A stretch of DNA of 64,000 nucleotides, taken from assembly GCA_037349315.1 (NCBI GenBank), contig JBAIAC010000010.1, forward strand, positions 31,722,001-31,786,000, in the 5' to 3' direction. A program made the translations under genes and the position numbers. Source of the DNA: Chelydra serpentina (lineage: Eukaryota > Chordata > Testudines > Chelydridae). Positions 25,518 to 36,282 of the stretch are shown piece after piece. Numbering within the stretch: the first letter of the stretch is position 1; each line of letters opens with the position of its first letter. The notes beneath the pieces were generated by a model. That model was not told the origin of the DNA. It was given only the letters and a program-made list of their open reading frames with translations, and ran no database searches.

Positions 25518-27905
25518 ACAGGCAATGTGGGAATTTTTTGCAGAGTGTTGGGGACAACTTTCTGGTGCAAGTGCTGGAGGAACCAACTAGGGGCTGGACT
25601 CCTCTTGACCTGCTGCTCACAAAGAGGGAAGAATTGGTAAGGGAAGTAGAAGTGGGTGGCAACCTGGGCAGCAGTGACCATGAGATGGTCGAGTTCAGGA
25701 TCCTGACAAAAGGAAGAAAGGAGAGCTGCAGAATACGGACCCTGGAATTCAGAAAAGTAGACGTTGACTCCCTCAGGGAACTGATGGGCAGGATCCCCTG
25801 GGAGGTTAATATGAGGGTGAAAGGAGTCCAGGAGAGCTGGCTGTATTTTAAAGAAGACTTATTGAGGGTGGTGGAACAAACCATCCCGATGTGCAGAAAA
25901 AATAGCAAATATGGCAGTCGACCAGCTTGGCTTAACAGAGAAATCTTTGATGAGCTTAAACACAAAAAGGAAGCATACAAGAAGTGGAAACTTGGACATA
26001 TGACTAGGGAGGAGTATAAAAATATTGCTCGAGCATGCAGGGGTGTAATCAGGAAGGCCAAAGCACAATTGGAATTGCAGCTAGCAAGGGATGTGAAGGG
26101 TAACAAGAAGGGTTTCTACAGGTATGTTAGCAACAAGAAGGTGGTCAAGGAAAGTGTTGAACCCTTACTAAAATGGGAGAGACAATCTAGTGACAGATGA
26201 TGTGGAAAAAGCTGAAGTATTCAATGTTTTTTTTGCCTTGGTGTTCACAGACAAGGTCAGCTCCCAGACTGCTGCATTGGGCAGCACAGTATGGGGAGGA
26301 GCTGAGCAGCCCTCAGTGGTGAAAGAACAGGTTAAGGACTATTTGGAAAAACTGGACATGCACAAGTCCATGGGGAGGGATGTAATGCATCCGATGGTGT
26401 TGAGGGAGTTGGCTGATGTGATTGCAGAGCCATTGGTCATTATCTTTGAAAACCTGTGGTGATCGGGGGGAGGTCTCGGACGACTGGAAAAAGGCAAATA
26501 TAGTGCCCATTTTTTAAAAAGGGAAGAAGGAGAATCCAGGGAACTACAGATCAGTCAGCTTCAGCTCAGTCCCTGGAAAAATCATGGACCAGGTCCTCAA
26601 GGAATCGATTTTGAAGCACCTGGAGGAGAGGAAGGTGATCAGGAACAGTCAACATGGATTCACCAAGGGCATGTCATGCCTGACTATCCTAATTGCCTTC
26701 TATGATGAGATAACTGACTCTGTGGATGAGGGGAAAGCAGTGGATGTGATATACCTTAACTTTAGCAAAGCTTTTGATACGGTCTCCCACAGTATTCTTG
26801 CCAGCAAGTTAAAGATGTATAGATTGGATGAATGGACTATAAGGTGGATAGAAAACTGGATAGATCATTGGGCTCAATGGGTAGTGATCAACAGCTCGAT
26901 GTCTAGTTGGCAGCTGGTATCAAGCGGAGTGCCCCAAGGGTTGGTCCTGGGGCCAGTTTTGTTCAACATCTTTGTTAATGATCTGGATGATGGGATGGAC
27001 TGCACCCTCAGCAAGTCTGAGGATGACACAAAGCTGGGGGGAGAGGTAGATATGCTAGAGGGTAGGAATAGGATACAGAGTGACCTAGACAAATAGGAGG
27101 ATTGGGCCAAAATACATCAGATGAGGTTCAACAAGGACAAGTGCAGAGTCCTGCCTTAGGACAGAAGAATCCCATGCACTGCTAAAGACTGGGGGCCGAG
27201 TGGCTAAGCAGCAGTTCTGCAGAAAAGGACCTGGGGATTACAGTGGACGAGAATCTGGACATGAGTCAACAGTGTTCCCTTGTTGCCAAGAAGGCTAACA
27301 GCATATTGGGCTGCATTAGTAGAAGCACTGCCAGCAGATCGAGGGAAGCGGTTATTCCCCTCTATTTGGCACTGGTGAGGTCACATCTGGAGTTTTGCGT
27401 CCAGTTTTGGGCTCCCCACTACAGAAAGGATGTGGACAAATTGGAGAGAGTCCAGTGGAGGGCAAAAAAATTGATCAGGGGGCTGGGGCACATGACTTAT
27501 GAGGAGAGGTTGAGGGAACTGGGCTTATTTAGTCTGCAGAAGAGAAGAATGAGGGGGTATTTGAGAGCAGCCTTCAACTACCTGAAGGAGGGTTCCAAAG
27601 AGGATGGATCTAGACTGTTCTCAGTGATGGCAGATGACAGAATAAGGGATAATGGTCTCAAGTTGCAGTGGTGGAGGCGAAGGTTGGATATTAGGAAAAA
27701 TCTATTTCACTGGGAGGGTGGTGAAGCACTGGAATGGGTTACTGAGGGAGGTGGTAGAATCTCCATCCTTAGAGGTTTTTAAGGCCCGGCTTGACAAAGC
27801 CCTGGGTAGGATGATTTAGTTGGGGTTGGTCCTGCTTTGAGCAGGGGGTTGGACTAGATGACCTCCTGAGGTCTCTTCCAACCCTAATCGTCTATGATTC
27901 TATGA
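25518..27905 (+). mobile_element. CR1 LINE inserted into mariner, partial ORF2
   Basis: A 2.4-kb 5'-truncated CR1 runs from the end of the endonuclease domain to the 3' terminal octamer repeat (tctatgattctatgag). It lies inside the mariner copy: mariner codons resume in register on both sides (ending SFNEDLGMRKV at 25.5 kb and HIAETAGIN at 27.9 kb, minus strand). CR1 therefore arrived after mariner. This is the longest LINE copy in the window. Confidence 0.93.
25520..27782 (+). pseudogene. CR1 ORF2 remnant: endonuclease end, RT, C-terminus
   Basis: ORF2 of CR1 encodes an APE-type endonuclease followed by reverse transcriptase, used for target-primed reverse transcription in the nucleus. Here about 220 residues cover the endonuclease end, with the catalytic SDH in GSSDHEMVEF (about 25671-25700), and the linker. 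A break near 26190 follows. The RT part (26584-27096) contains [12 protein letters not shown] (motif A) and [16 protein letters not shown] (motif B). The polymerase box, normally FADD, reads SEDD, so the motif is altered next to the aspartates. A stop near 27097 and a frame change before 27243 precede the C-terminal segment with VQFWAPH and [12 protein letters not shown]. Not functional. Confidence 0.9.
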
Positions 27906-28285
27906 GTCAGTATTGATGCCCGCTGTCTCGGCTATGTGCCTGACTGATGATGATCTGTCATTCATCACCATCTTGTGGACTACATCAACTTTCTTTGGTG
28001 TGGTGTCCTCTCTGGGATATACCTGATCTTAGATCATCCTCTGTGCTGATTCTTCCTCACTTAAATTCAGCAGCCCAGTTTTTTACTGTGGTATATGAAA
28101 GGGCGTCATCCACCAGCGTTGCCACCATGTCCCCATGGATTTCCTTTGGGAACAAGCCATTCTTATGGAGGTACTTCATCAGTGCTCAGATTTCATTCTT
28201 CTTCATTTTTCAAATCTTTGGTGACTGACTCACCTCAACATGTCCTCATACAAGTTCTGCACTAATGAAAAAAATGGCTTCTTAG
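27906..28285 (-). pseudogene. Mariner transposase, N-terminal half (split copy)
   Basis: Reading minus strand from about 28215: KYLHKNGLFPKEIHGDMVAT, YTTVKNWAAEFK and HKMVMNDRSSSVRHIAETAG. These are the paired helix-turn-helix DNA-binding region of a mariner transposase. Stop codons interrupt it (after KNEI and after AEFK) and frames shift. It joins the segment at 25045-25517 once the CR1 is removed. The outer end near 28285 (cttagaaagaaac) is a degraded terminal repeat. Confidence 0.85.
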
Positions 28286-29368
28286 AAAGAAACACATCAA
28301 AGTAATAGTATTTGGATCTGTGAAATCTGCTGGGCCCTAGTATATCATTAAATGGGTTAGGCTCCACACTTCCTGAAGGACTCTCGTATATGGCTATATT
28401 ATACCTATATAGTGCAGGGACAGGCTTAATGTTTTCAGAGTCACTGGTGGAGAGTGTGCTTACCCAAGCTAGTTACCACATATCTGTGTAAACAGTGTAT
28501 CTTTGATCCTTACGGTGCTATTTCCCGACAACCAGCTGGTGCACAGAGGTCAAACTGTATCCAGTCTTCCACCTTCTCCAGACACTCCCTCTCCTGGGGT
28601 GTTCAGTACCACTGGAAGTGAAGCAGCCCCTCAACTTACTCTCCAGAAGTGCAGGCTACTAAATAATAGTTACCTCCAACAAAGGTCCACTGGAATAAGA
28701 GGATCCCTGAATCCTCCTCCCGAGCACACCGGGCAGGCAGCAATAATTTGTCCTGCATCTGTAGATGTTCATGACTGAAAGGGGAGTTAAAACTTGATAC
28801 CTGAGAACAAAGATGGGAAAGCTTTAAAGGTAGATGTCACTTATTTGGAATAAATAATTCATGTTTGCCTTTCTTAAATGTATTATGGGATCATAATGCA
28901 ACATAATTAATAGTGCAAGTCATATGAAACCTGCACAGCTTCAGGTACAATAACAGATGACAAGGTACAGTTCAATGCATGCATTAAGGAAAGTCTAAGC
29001 ACAATGGCTTCCAGATCACGTACATTAGGGTTTTTTAATGGTCAGGAAAGTAGCAGGAAAAAATGCCTAAGGGGCCGAGAGACTTAATGTCAGTTAATAA
29101 CATCTCAGGCAGAGTATATGTGAATATGTCCCAAGAGAATTCCAGGAGAGGATAAAAAATATTCCAGGCTGCTACTGACATAGCTAATTTCTTGGCATAT
29201 TAGTATTAATGCTCTGGGTGGCTATTTTTTTTTTTTATTGTATGTCTAATTATTTTCAGGCTGTTCAGAGCCGTTGTGTAGGCATTCTTTTTTTAATGGC
29301 AAATCTAAATAATATAAACAATTTTATAAATTCAAAATTCACTTGCCAAGAATATTCGCTAGTAACCA
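28286..29368. other. Non-coding
   Basis: No gene recognised. Short open frames at 28503-28778 and 29209-29397 have no motif. Confidence 0.4.
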
Positions 29369-29369
29369 C

Positions 29370-29530
29370 GTCAGGCCTGATTCACGAATGCCCATGAACA
29401 TCTGCTTAAGACCTTTTCTCATCAGGACAATACTTTACTACCGACTTATCTTTTAGCATATGCTTAAATCCTATTGAGCCAAAGGGACTTACACACCTGT
29501 TTAAATGTTGTCCTGGATGGAGATGCTTTC
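29370..29530. repeat. Degenerate palindromic repeat
   Basis: Contains catctgcttaagacc, gcatatgcttaaatcctatt and ttgagccaaagggacttaca, typical of an old inverted-repeat family also seen at 51665. Ends are not clear. Confidence 0.35.
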
Positions 29531-29824
29531 CTGAATTGGCGGTTTAAATCTGGGTAGATAATATCCAGTGTACCCAAGGATGATTGAGGCTAGTTCTAAC
29601 CATCTTTCATAAATGGGTCTGGTAATACAGGTAGATTTCAGTGGCGACCTTTTGGCATTATTTTATTCTTATTCAGTCTCTTTTGAGATTTCCTGAAGAA
29701 AAGGAAGGAAGAAAATTCATGAAAGGAATTAAGCAAAGTCTTTGATGTGCTGGGTGCTGTTTACCCATGTACTGAGGCACATGGTCCTAACATCATCTAA
29801 CCTTTCATTTCCTTCTGATGGCTT

Positions 29825-30388
29825 GTCTATATGAACACTTAGTTCACGGCAAGCTGGGGTGTAAATCCACTCCACACGAGCCTGCTGCACACTAAGGATG
29901 GGAGGTGTGATTCCCAGCTTGAGTAAGCATTGCTCGCGCTACTTGAGCTAGTATTCTAAAAATAGCAGTGTGGACCCTGCGGCACTGGTGGCAGCTCAGG
30001 TTAGCCACCCGAGGTTGGACCCAGAGGGCTGGGCAGGCTTGGACTTGGGCAGATAGCCCAAGAGGTCAGCCCTTCTGCAACATTTTTAGCGCACTGAGTC
30101 AAGCACAGCTAGCATAAGTCTATCTATCTATGCTGGGATTCACGCCAGCCAACTGCAGTGTAGACGTACCCTTTGTGTCCATGCAGACCCTGCTGCTGGG
30201 CTCTCAAAGTTAAATAATGCTCTTTGAGCTACCCCACTTTAAAATAAGAGTAGACTAAGGTGCACTAGTGAACTTTTAGAGCACGGTAGCAAGGTCCACA
30301 TGGATACTTAGCATGCAGCAGGCTAGTGAGCAGTAAATTTACAACCCAACATGCTGCAAACTAAGTGTGTGTGTACTGACAAGCCCAA
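29825..30388. mobile_element. MITE pair, one nested in the other
   Basis: The outer element's left arm (ggcttgtctatatgaac at 29825, agcctgctgcacactaag near 29881) is inverted at 30310-30388 (agcatgcagcaggct, then gtgtactgacaagccc), arms of roughly 75 bp. A second MITE with ends ggtgtgattcccagct (about 29905) and agtgtagacgtaccc (about 30157-30171) interrupts it near 29895-30172. Both are non-coding members of the GTCTACACT group. Confidence 0.55.
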
Positions 30389-30808
30389 CACATATTTTGA
30401 TTTTCTGCTAATGGTGCATTTCATCCCTGATGATGGTGTAGGATTTGCATACCTTATTTTTAGGATTCAGGTACTGACATCAGATCACAGGTGGATCTGT
30501 GTTTGTTGCAACCCGTTCTAAACATTCTCTTTTTGTCTGATATTTGCTTGCTATTTCCCTCCTCCCGCCCACAATCTTGTCTGAGATAAGCAGTTTACTG
30601 TTACCTTTGTCCTAGTGGGTTTTTTTATCTGATTCAATTAGACATATGACTTCCTCTTCTGGACAATAATCTTTAAACAATCACAATGTTTCTCTGAGGG
30701 CCTCACTAGCCTATATTTGTTCAACATCTCTTACTCCTGGAAGAGTCCTCTCCCCTCCCCCCCATTTTGAGATACCTAATTTGGTGCCAAAGCACATAGT
30801 GTAACCCA
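30389..30808. other. Non-coding
   Basis: Nothing recognised. Confidence 0.4.
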
Positions 30809-30809
30809 T

Positions 30810-30975
30810 GCCTGCTTGGTGTGATGCTTTGTCCCCCTCTAGTGGCACCTACCCAGCTAGAGATTGATGAGCCTGCTACAGCCTTGGCTAAGAGCCATGT
30901 GGCTTTTAACTCATGCAGTAGAGGCTTATACATTAAGCTTCCGAAGTCCCAAATTCGATTCTGTCACCGACAAGG
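30810..30975 (+). repeat. tRNA-like SINE fragment (tentative)
   Basis: tgcagtagaggcttatacat followed by taagcttccgaagtcccaaa and attcgattctgtc has the spacing of an anticodon arm and a B-box-like GTTCGATTC region. It does not fold as a full tRNA and lacks a good A box. More likely part of an interspersed repeat than a tRNA gene. Confidence 0.3.
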
Positions 30976-31076
30976 GTCTGTTGGCATTACAATAGCACAT
31001 GGTTCAGATGAGTATTTGCCTCTAGTGGCCTGCAAAACCACAACCTGCCACCTTAGGCATGTGACAGGATGTTTTG

Positions 31077-31131
31077 TCACAATAAGGCTTACGTGAGACA
31101 CCCCTTATGTCTCATGTAAGCCTTATTGTGA
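31077..31131. repeat. Near-perfect hairpin, 24-bp arms
   Basis: The arm starting TCACAATAAGGCTTACGTGA (31077-31100) is complementary to 31108-31131. There is a single G/T position, which is a wobble pair in RNA, and a 7-nt loop (ccccta-like). No coding potential. It resembles the palindromic core of a MITE or a small-RNA precursor; its function is unknown. Confidence 0.85.
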
Positions 31132-31199
31132 AAGCACAAGTATTGCATAGGCCCTGTGCTTGTCCTCTGCATAAGGATAAAATCTACTCCCTGGGAAGT

Positions 31200-31262
31200 A
31201 GTGGTTATTATCCTCATTATACAGGTGAGGAACCTGAGGAAGGAAATGACTTGATCAAAGCC
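31200..31262 (+). repeat. MIR-like fragment
   Basis: gtggttattatcctcattat, acaggtgaggaacctgagga and aatgacttgatcaaag follow the order of the MIR core. Short and diverged. Confidence 0.45.
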
Positions 31263-31789
31263 TCAAAGCATCAACACCATATCCCAGATTAGATATCAAG
31301 AATAGTTGACTTCAGTGGGAGTCAGCATCATAGCTTGTATTAGTATTCAGGAACTTCTGGATCCTATTGCTAAACTCTGATCAGTAGACCACGCCTCTCC
31401 TTTTTAAACATTTGGTCCCTAGCACTGAATTATTTGATACAAGCAAGAGGTTTTGAGGAGCGTATTACACTGAGAATGGTCATGAATAGTTATTTGCAAA
31501 ATACCCACATGCGCATTAAAAACCAAGCTACATCTGGTTTGTGCATTACGAAAGACATCTCAGCCATATCAAATATGAACCATGTTACTTTCAAGGTTGT
31601 ATTGACAATTAACATTAAAAGCTTAAACATATGTGCACCAAGACAACTGCTTAAGCTAGCATTTCCCCAAATAACCATGACATAATGACACCCTCTCAGA
31701 ATGGCTCAAGCCCCAGAACCATATCAATGCAGGAAAACAGCTTAATAAGAGAGAGCCAGCAACCTCTACTTCTTAGAGGCATTTTGATG
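31263..31789. other. Non-coding
   Basis: Nothing recognised; open frames on both strands at 31434-31685 lack motifs. Confidence 0.4.
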
Positions 31790-31791
31790 TA

Positions 31792-31972
31792 CACCGGACC
31801 CTCGCTAGAACACGGGGTTTGGGATCCATGCACAGTACCAGATTATAGCGGGGGGGGGGGGGTGTGTGACCATAGATTCCAATTAAAGTAATTTATTTTG
31901 GGATTCATGGTCGTGACCGCGCTATTTCAGAATTCACTCTATGTAGAGGCGCGTTCTAGCGGGGGTCTCCTG
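31792..31972. mobile_element. pogo/Tigger-type MITE
   Basis: The 181-bp element begins CACCGGACCCTCGCTAGAAC and ends with the near complement gcgttctagcgggggtctcc followed by TG. It is flanked by TA dinucleotides (31790-31791 and 31973-31974). The end motif resembles the GACCC...GAAC terminal repeats of pogo/Tigger elements, whose target duplication is TA. It contains a run of 13 G at 31850-31862. Non-coding. Confidence 0.7.
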
Positions 31973-31974
31973 TA

Positions 31975-32256
31975 TATTTATCCAGAGTGATAAGCACCAT
32001 AAAATGTCTATCTTTAAAATAAATAGATAAATTTCCTGATTCTATGTACATTATTAATCCATGTAGTCTCACCTCCTGGTCTTTCTGATTTAGGTGGCCT
32101 TCTCAAAGAATCCAGTTATTCTTATAATATAATGTGTGTACAGGCTCAGATGGGAGATGGATGAAAGCATGCCATTTGCATCTCCAGCACAAACTTCCCT
32201 CAGATCTTTGCAGACTTTTGTTCTTAAGAGCTATGTAGCAATTTTAATTTGCCTTT
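31975..32256. other. Non-coding
   Basis: Nothing recognised. Confidence 0.4.
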
Positions 32257-32261
32257 ACTAC

Positions 32262-33385
32262 TGTGACGGGTTGGGACCACAGAGACCTGCTTGGTGCTGC
32301 CACCTGGTGTGCCAAGGCTACTTCTGCCCCTACTTCCAGGCCTTTTCCAGCTTGGGACTCCCGAATCCTGTCTGTTTTGAGCCAGATTCCACTGATCTGC
32401 TACAAACACAGACCCAGGTCCGAGCCAAGTCCACTAACAACTGTAAGGCTCCTGGAAGCGCTCTTGCCTTTGACACCCAGGTGCCCAGCTCCCTAAGCGG
32501 TCTAAACCCTTAATACATCCGTTTTACCCTGTATAAAGCTCATACAGGGTAAACTCATAAATAGTTCGCCTTCTGTTTCAAAGATAGAAAGATATGCACA
32601 GCCGTTTGCCTTCTCCCAGGTAACAACTCGTACTCCAGGAAACTTAATAAGTAAAAAGTGATTTTAATAAGTACAGAAAATAGGATTTAAGTGATTTCAA
32701 GTAGTGACAGACAGAGCAAAGTGAATTACTAAATAAAATAAAATAGAACACGCAGTTCTATGTCTAATCACCCTGTGTACAGATAAAAACCTCACTAGGT
32801 CCAGTAAACAGGCTATCTTCCTTCTAGCCTGGGTCCAGCAATCACTCACCCCCCTAATGTCTTTGTCCTTTGTTCAGTCTCTTTCAGGTCTCCTTGGGGG
32901 GTGGAGAGCTTCTTTCTTTAGCCAGCTGAAGACAAAATGGAAGGGTCTCCCCCGGGCTTTTATAGTCTTTTCCCCCTCCCTGTGTAACATCCATGGAGTT
33001 TGGGGATCACCTGGGCCAGTCACCTGTCCATGCACCCTTCGGCAACCAGCCTAACCAGTTGCATTCCAGACCCGGCCCCAATGTGGATTGGGGTCTGCAA
33101 CGTCTTTTGTGTGTTAAGTGCTCGTCCTTAACAGGCACATTATTTGCTTCAAAGATGATCCCATGCACTTACAAAGGCTATGCACAAAACCAGCAAATAT
33201 AAAACCAATCTTCATAACTCCAACTACAACAATGACACATGCATACAAACAGGAGGAATAAATTCAGTAGGTCATAACTTTCACAGAGATATGTTACATG
33301 GCACATGTAGCATAAAACATATTCTAGTTACATATATACATTTATAAGCATCTCCCCATAAAGTTTTATGGGGAACACTGTCACA
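32262..33385. mobile_element. 1.1-kb LTR-like element with 5-bp TSD
   Basis: The element starts TGTGACGGGTTGG and ends GGGAACACTGTCACA, so it has TG...CA termini with a 7-8 bp inverted end (TGTGAC). It is flanked by the 5-bp duplication ACTAC (32257-32261 and 33386-33390). The 1124-bp length, TG...CA ends and 5-bp TSD fit a solo LTR. The longer inverted end also leaves a non-autonomous DNA transposon possible. It contains a perfect 12-bp-arm hairpin at 32523-32553 (tttaccctgtat/atacagggtaaa). No coding frame with a known motif. Confidence 0.65.
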
Positions 33386-33390
33386 ACTAC

Positions 33391-33535
33391 CACCAGGGTG
33401 GAAGAAATCTTGGTCATTACATCTAACAAAAAAGAGACAAAGGCAGTAGGATTTCAAACAATCCATTGATTCACATGCACATGAATAAGAGGCTAGGAGG
33501 CTACTGAGGTAATATTGTGTATAGCTCTATTAGAA
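33391..33535. other. Non-coding spacer
   Basis: Nothing recognised. Confidence 0.4.
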
Positions 33536-34105
33536 TCATAGAACCATAGACTCTCAGGGTTGGAAGGGACCTCAGGAGGTCATCTAGTCCAACCCCCTGC
33601 TCAAAGCAGGACCAAACCCAACTAAATCATTCCAGCCAGGGCTTTGTCAAGCCTGACCTTAAAAACCTCTAAGGAAGGAGATTCCACCACCTCCCTAGGT
33701 AACCCATTCCAGTGCTTCACCACCCTACTAGTGAAAAAGTTTTTCCTAATATTCAACCTAAACCTCCCCCTCTGCAACTTGAGACCATTACTCCTTGTTC
33801 TGTCATCTTCTACCACTGAGAACAGTCTAGATCCATCCTCTTTGGAACCCCCTTTCAGGTAGTTGAAAGCAGCTATCAAATCCCCCCTCATTCTTCTCTT
33901 CTGCAGGCTAAACAATCCCAGTTCCCTCGGCCGCTCCTCATAAGTCATGTGCTCCAGTTCCCTAATCATTTTTGTTGCCCTCCGCTGGACTCTTTCCAAT
34001 TTATCCACATCCTTCTTGTAGTGTGGGGCCCAAAACTGGACACAGTACTCCAAATTAGGCCTCACCAATGCCGAATAGAGGGGAATAATCACATCCCTCG
34101 ATTAT
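33536..34105 (-). mobile_element. CR1 LINE 3' end, uninterrupted C-terminal frame
   Basis: A 570-bp CR1 3' fragment on the minus strand. One open frame of 156 codons (33622-34092) covers the conserved ORF2 C-terminus ([15 protein letters not shown], then [14 protein letters not shown]) without an internal stop. The terminal repeat (gaatcatagaaccatagact) at 33536 is well preserved. The good reading frame suggests a fairly recent insertion. 5'-truncated after the catalytic domain, so not functional. Confidence 0.92.
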
Positions 34106-34439
34106 GCCCCCCTCTCTTCAGCACTTGAGCAGAATAGCAGCATCTCAGTACTTTTCCAAACACTTCAGAGCCTTGTCAGAAAACAAAAGTCTGGGGATAC
34201 TCATAGCTAGCAGCATTCCAGTGGGTTAACAGTCTGGTGAGATTGGATACAGGCCGCTGTTTTCCTAAGTGGTACAGATTGGTACTGGAATCAGCATATA
34301 CAATAGCCATTCCCTGGATCTCTACAAGGTGTTCACTCTACTGGGCACAATCTTCTCCTCATAACCCAAGCTAAGTCAAGTAAGAATTTACAACTTCTCA
34401 CCTCATTAAGCTATATCCCCTTCTCTCTTTAACTGCGAC
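34106..34439. other. Unassigned sequence
   Basis: Lies between a CR1 and the Ngaro-like element. It may be part of the latter's 3' non-coding end, but I see no decisive motif. Confidence 0.3.
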
Positions 34440-35019
34440 AGAATCCCAGTTTAAAACTCTCCCTCTCTAGGTCCATAAAACACAGGAGCAGCAAAATGGA
34501 CACAGCAGCAAAATGAGGACAGACACATGTATGGTATTAAGCAGCAGATCACAACTTTTATTCAACTTTAACACTGGGGCAGGGCACTACCCACCTTTCA
34601 CCCATACTCTCCCATACCAGGTATTTAACTGGTTCCAGTGTGGGGGTAACAGGGCTCATTACGATATAACCCATAGCACAGGGTAGGCTCTCCTCAGCCT
34701 CCCCCCGAAGACTCAGCTATCTCTGAAGCCTACCACCCTCCCCGCCGTGAGGGGGACAGAGGGTGCAGCAGGGCGGAGACCTTGGTCTATAAGGGCCACA
34801 TGGTATGACCTTAGCCTGCAAAGGCCACAAGGTCTCATCCTATCCCATGAGCCTAAGGCCCATCACTGAAATCCCAGGTCTTTTACCTCTGGGCACTGTT
34901 CATTTTATTCTCTTAACTGCATTGAAAACTGGCCACAGAGGGTGCCAGCAACTGGCTTGGTCACTCCCCCACCCAATGACGTTGCCTGGTATCACACGCC
35001 ACCTGCCCAATCCATGCTC

Positions 35020-35400
35020 TCATGTTCCACAGCCATATGTGAGCACCTCCATCCGACAAATGTATGCTATCATCTCTGAAAACTTAAGACTGATTGTAGT
35101 GGATGTCTCTATGCTGTATCACTGAACCCCCTTGTCTCCAGGAATATCTTGGTGATCTCCCTATTTACTTTCTTTCTAGGCTTGCCCACCTGAGTTGGGT
35201 CTGCTCCCAATCCTAGCCTATCAGTGAGTGCAGAAGTGTCATGAGCTGATCCCACTGCATGCCTCCTCTGGATGCGAACAGCTTCGGCCCTGAAGCCCAG
35301 CTGAGATCCAGCTGCCATTCTGCTTGTCCTCTTGTGAGCCCAATGTACTACAGAGTGCCATAAATCCAGATGTTGTGTATACTCTAAAACAAACAAGCAA
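35020..35400 (-). pseudogene. SGNH-hydrolase-like domain of Ngaro-like element
   Basis: The minus strand reads WHSVVHWAHKRTSRMAAGSQ, keeping the Ser of the GDS/GHS block. A frame-shifted GGMQWDQLMTLLHSLI follows. After an internal deletion and another shift comes VFRDDSIHLSDGGAHIW, keeping the Asp and His of the DxxH block. In Ngaro elements this module follows the recombinase; its role is thought to be esterase-like, but its contribution to transposition is unknown. At least two frameshifts and the missing middle (which normally has the Asn block) make it inactive. Confidence 0.65.
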
Positions 35401-35729
35401 ATTGGGTTAGTTGCATTTTGCCATTCCCTGACATCTTTTCCTCGGTGTGGACATAAGTCCTGTAATACCTTGATTTCCAGCGCCCTTTTTCCTACACCTG
35501 CCATGGGCCAAAACCCCTTGCAGCCACTGACATTGCTGCTCCAATCCTGAAAAAATGAATACCAAGTTTACTCCGGTCAGGACTGCAGTAGCACAAGGTT
35601 TTTCTCAGTACTGTGCTGAATTGGTACCTTGTCAGGAAGCTGCCATCCCGGGCATGAACATCCGGCCTGGCTACAGGTCCTCCATTTTTAGGAAGGCTCA
35701 TTGCCTTTATGGGGCACAAGCGCTTGTCT

Positions 35730-35854
35730 TAAGGTGACCAGATATCCTGATTTTATAGGGACAGTCCCGATTTTTGCGTCTTTTTCGTATATAGGCTCCT
35801 ATGACCACCCCACCCACTGTCCTGATTTTTCACACTTGCTGTCTGGTTACCCTA
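35730..35854. mobile_element. Short hAT MITE, CAGA/TCTG family
   Basis: This 125-bp unit runs from TAAGGTGACCAGATATCC to TGTCTGGTTACCCTA. A perfect 8-bp duplication GCTTGTCT flanks it (35722-35729 and 35855-35862). Same family as 56661-56898 (ends TAGGGTGACCAGA). It sits inside the recombinase region of the Ngaro-like element, so it is younger than that element. Confidence 0.85.
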
Positions 35855-35953
35855 GCTTGTCTGCACATTCCTTCAACACCATAAGCCCTACTTCCCTTCT
35901 GGTCTGTTTTTGAGTACTTTAAATGCAGGGACACCAAGTTGCACATCTGTTAC

Positions 35954-36282
35954 CAGTAGCGTAGCCAGGAGGGGAGCAGAGGGAGCGGTCACTCCCCCTG
36001 TGAGCAGAAGCGGCACCTTAAAAAGGAAGCAGCACCTTTTTTTAGCAGAGCTAAAGGCGCTGCTTCTTTTTAAGCACTGCTTCTTGCACTCACCCGGCGG
36101 CACTCCAGGTCTTCGGCGGCATTTCGGCGGCGGGTACCACCGAAGACCTGGAGAGAGTGAGGACCCACTGCCGAAGTGCCGCCGAAGACCCGGAGCGCTG
36201 CTGGACGAGTACAGGGGGAGCCTGGGGAAGCGCCTTTTTATAGCGCTGCTCCCTCTGTGCTCCGGACCTGCCTACGCTACTG
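35954..36282. mobile_element. hAT-type MITE, CAGTAGCGTAG family
   Basis: It begins CAGTAGCGTAGCCAGGA and ends with the near complement TGCCTACGCTACTG, bounded by a perfect 8-bp duplication TCTGTTAC (35946-35953 and 36283-36290). GC-rich, 329 bp, with complementary tcttcggcggc/gccgccgaaga blocks. The long open frame 35910-36296 crosses it and is fortuitous. It interrupts the recombinase coding region. Confidence 0.88.

Noticed and set aside
25471..26106. 211-codon minus-strand open frame, Ser/Leu-rich
   Set aside because: Complement of the CR1 ORF2 coding strand; the plus-strand frame has the real motifs.
31434..31685. Overlapping open frames on both strands
   Set aside because: No motif on either strand and comparable length on both, as expected by chance.
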